Origin: Natrarchaeobius chitinivorans
Lineage (GTDB): Archaea > Halobacteriota > Halobacteria > Halobacteriales > Natrialbaceae
NCBI RefSeq assembly: GCF_003841505.1
Contig: NZ_REGA01000018.1
Coordinates: 1-64,000, forward strand
Direction of reading: 5' to 3'
DNA length: 64,000 nucleotides
Positions 62,243 to 64,000 of the stretch are shown here, one piece after another. Position numbers and translations under genes: made by a program. Under the pieces are notes generated by a model that saw only the letters and a list, made by a program, of their open reading frames with translations, made no database searches and was not told where the DNA came from. Numbering within the stretch: the first letter of the stretch is position 1; each line of letters begins with the position of its first letter.

Positions 62243-63391
62243 TCACTCCTCACGGACGTATGGCGGTGGATCCTCGCCGTCGGCGACGGTCGTCACCGAG
62301 CCGGAATCGACCGGAATGCCACTTTCGGTCCACACTTCGACCGAGATCTCGTACGGTTGGTTGCTCGTCCCGCCCTGCGTTCCGCCGCCGTCAGGGTAGG
62401 TAACGGTGCCTGTCGGCTCGTCGGAACTCTCGACCGTCTCATCGGACCAGGAGTGGTTCTGATTATCGAACGTGACTTCGACGTGACCGAAGTTTTCGGT
62501 GTTCGACAGTTCGTACTCGACGACAAATTGGACCTGATCGCGCTGGAGATCCGTGTTGTCGGTTACCGTGAACGACTCGAGGATCGGGTCGTCGTCGCCG
62601 CCGAAGTCGTCGTCATCGTCGTCGCTCTCGCCGTCGGCGACCCTGGTCGTTTGCTCGAAGATAACCGATCCCCGTTCCTCGTCGAGGACCTCGAACGTGA
62701 ACTCGTAGGTACTCCCCTCGGCTCCGCCGTCGTTGCCACTCGAGGGATACGAGATCACACCTTCAGGGTCCGTGACGGTGAACGACTCGTTCAGGTTACG
62801 ATCGCCGTCGCTTACGTTCTCGACGAACAGCTCCATCCGATCGAAGTCGGGAACGTCGAGAACCTGGTACTGCACGTCGAACTCGACGTTCGAGTTCTGC
62901 GTTCGATCGATGATGGCGTAGTTGAGTCCCGGAATCGAGGTTCGGCGTCGCACCTCGACCGAGAGCGATTCGCCGTCGGACGCCGTCACGTCGAACGCGA
63001 GCGCGTCCGTTCCGCCGTCCCGTTCGGAGGCGATAGATACCGTAACAGGTATCGACTCTCCCGGCTGGAGCGTCGTTTCCGACGGAGAGACCGACTCCGA
63101 CTCGAGCGGATCGACCAGTTCGACGGTGACCTCGAGTGGCGTCTCTGCGTTGTTGGTTACGTCGACGAGCGGTTCGTCCGAGGAACCGACAGCAACCAGC
63201 GGGGCGACGTCGAGACCGAGCAACGCGTCGCCGTCCGGTCCGACGCCGATCGACGCACCGCGAGTCGCGGCCGTTTGAGAGAACGCACCCGTCTCGGTGA
63301 GCATGAACCCGGCGCCGACGGCGACGAAACCGCCGGCGATGACGCTACGGCGCGTGGTCGATCTCCCCCCGGTTCGTCGACGGTTCCCCAT
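62243..63391 (-). CDS. Exported GAFSQ-motif protein, large
   Basis: 382-residue exported protein. After a Tat-type RR signal (STTRRSVIAGG) comes the ETGAFSQTAATRGASIGV segment (GAFSQ at 35-39). Two beta domains follow: one about 50-145 (VTNNAETPLEVTVELVD), and repeated units around 165-255 and 275-375 of similar layout (FDVQYQVLDVPDFDRMELFVENV and VQFVVEYELSNTENFGHVEVTFDN). An acidic linker separates them. It probably works with the shorter GAFSQ protein. Convergent with the regulator at 61637. Confidence 0.78.
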   Translation of the reverse strand: MGNRRRTGGRSTTRRSVIAGGFVAVGAGFMLTETGAFSQTAATRGASIGVGPDGDALLGLDVAPLVAVGSSDEPLVDVTNNAETPLEVTVELVDPLESESVSPSETTLQPGESIPVTVSIASERDGGTDALAFDVTASDGESLSVEVRRRTSIPGLNYAIIDRTQNSNVEFDVQYQVLDVPDFDRMELFVENVSDGDRNLNESFTVTDPEGVISYPSSGNDGGAEGSTYEFTFEVLDEERGSVIFEQTTRVADGESDDDDDDFGGDDDPILESFTVTDNTDLQRDQVQFVVEYELSNTENFGHVEVTFDNQNHSWSDETVESSDEPTGTVTYPDGGGTQGGTSNQPYEISVEVWTESGIPVDSGSVTTVADGEDPPPYVREE

Positions 63392-63591
63392 GAAATCGAA
63401 TACATATAAGCTCTCGAGACAGATAAGTAATCTGGTTGAATCCCGTTTTCGAAGAGTGTGCGCGGGGAATTAAGCACGCTCTCCGGTGACCTGCACCTGT
63501 ACGCTCCCTGGTGACACGCACCTGTCTCGTCGAGTAGAAAAGCGATACGTCGTCACCTATCGCGGCCCAACGGCGTCTCCAACCCGAACGG

Positions 63592-63598
63592 CTTTTGA
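63592..63598 (+). promoter_or_regulatory. TATA-like box for the EMC6-like gene
   Basis: CTTTTGA centred about 27 bases before the ATG at 63622, supporting this start over the ATG at 63595. Confidence 0.5.
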
Positions 63599-63621
63599 AC
63601 TCCGCTACCCGAGTTCAGTCC

Positions 63622-63945
63622 ATGTCGACCGAATCGATCAGCGATCGACGCGAGCACATCCGCTCGATCAGCGTAACGGCGCTGTCGGCATTGCTCGGCG
63701 TCGGCGCGGCGCTGGCCTCCGCTTCCCTGACCGGTGACGTTGCGCCGGCCGAGGCGGCGACCCAGACGACGCCGCTGTTGCTCGTCGTCGGTGCGATCCT
63801 CGTCCAGTTCGTGCTCTTCGATTTCACGAGCATCTACGACGACGACGAGTTCGGGGTCAAACACTACCTGTTCATCACGTTCATGACGTTCTCGTTCTGG
63901 TTCGTGGTGTGGGGAATCCTGCTGACCGCGGAGGCGGCCGTCTAA
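63622..63945 (+). CDS. EMC6-like membrane protein
   Basis: 107-residue protein beginning MSTESISDRREHIRSISVTA, with three hydrophobic segments (about 17-38, 48-68 and 78-103), matching the haloarchaeal family named for its similarity to eukaryotic EMC6, a subunit of a membrane-protein insertase. It lies two bases before the start of the ABCE1 gene, so the two are probably cotranscribed. Confidence 0.75.
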   Translation: MSTESISDRREHIRSISVTALSALLGVGAALASASLTGDVAPAEAATQTTPLLLVVGAILVQFVLFDFTSIYDDDEFGVKHYLFITFMTFSFWFVVWGILLTAEAAV

Positions 63946-63947
63946 CG

Positions 63948-64000
63948 ATGGCCGACGACAGTATCGCCGTCGTAGACCTCGATCGGTGCCAGCCCGACCG
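63948..64000 (+). CDS. ABCE1/Rli1 ribosome recycling ATPase, 5' fragment
   Basis: Encodes MADDSIAVVDLDRCQPD, the first 17 residues of the archaeal ABCE1 (RLI) protein, with the first cysteine of its N-terminal iron-sulfur domain. It splits terminated ribosomes into subunits. The gene runs off the window. It starts three bases after the EMC6-like stop. Confidence 0.85.
   Translation, partial: MADDSIAVVDLDRCQPD

Overview
The window is chromosomal DNA of a halophilic archaeon (class Halobacteria; gene content suggests a Natrialbales-type genus, but that placement is inference). Signs are very acidic proteins, high GC with strong GC3 in the core genes, TATA-like boxes 25-29 bases before many start codons (leaderless genes), and archaeal marker genes: AglB, Taw1 (wyosine), CTP-dependent riboflavin kinase with a winged helix, PIN-ATPase-KH protein, archaeal Ser/His signal peptidase, and the start of ABCE1 at the right edge. 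No rRNA, tRNA or CRISPR array was recognised.

Layout. 1-1841: insertion-sequence pile-up (an intact-looking IS630-type element inside an IS110-type transposase gene, then an IS1595-type remnant). 1859-24647: a cell-surface glycosylation locus with glycosyltransferases, sugar-nucleotide epimerases and a dehydrogenase, methyltransferases, a sulfatase-like enzyme, a lipid-carrier flippase, and at its end the divergent pair aglG-like / aglB. Its 9.4-18.3 kb part is lower in GC and contains unusual genes: three copies (one broken) of a ParB-like family, an NTase/P-loop kinase pair with two tiny genes, and a phosphoesterase / LicC-like cytidylyltransferase / CDP-glycerol-phosphotransferase-like set. 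25205-27465: a small one-helix membrane protein and a CHAT protease-like protein. 27562-35051: a Cdc6-like ATPase with a broken Walker A motif, glpC, glpB, glpA, then divergent glpK. The glp genes plus ATPase and CHAT gene look like one transcription unit. 35041-42025: 22-bp tandem repeats, a CoA-disulfide-reductase-like flavoprotein, phosphoglycolate phosphatase, taw1, ribK-ribB, and a membrane protein/regulator pair. 42090-45434: copper handling (CopC-CopD fusion and a His-rich beta-propeller lipoprotein). 45655-48333: second mobile cluster (TnpB element with two similar hairpins, a MITE-like element, a dead IS1595-type element) between an 11-codon ilvE remnant and intact ilvE. 48428-56819: housekeeping genes (ilvE, DUF502, proline dehydrogenase, M20 peptidase, regulators, PIN-ATPase). 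57158-63391: a secretion cluster with a signal peptidase and exported proteins, two of which share a GAFSQ signal-region motif. 63622-64000: EMC6-like membrane protein and the first codons of ABCE1.

How it works together: the first third would build and export lipid-linked glycans, transferred by AglB to S-layer and other surface proteins. The middle handles glycerol (GlpK makes glycerol-3-phosphate, GlpABC oxidises it), a major carbon source in brines, and cofactor synthesis. The right part combines copper handling, amino-acid metabolism and a dedicated secretion module. Start sites below were moved inward from the longest reading frame where a TATA box, a Shine-Dalgarno sequence, or the domain start supported it.
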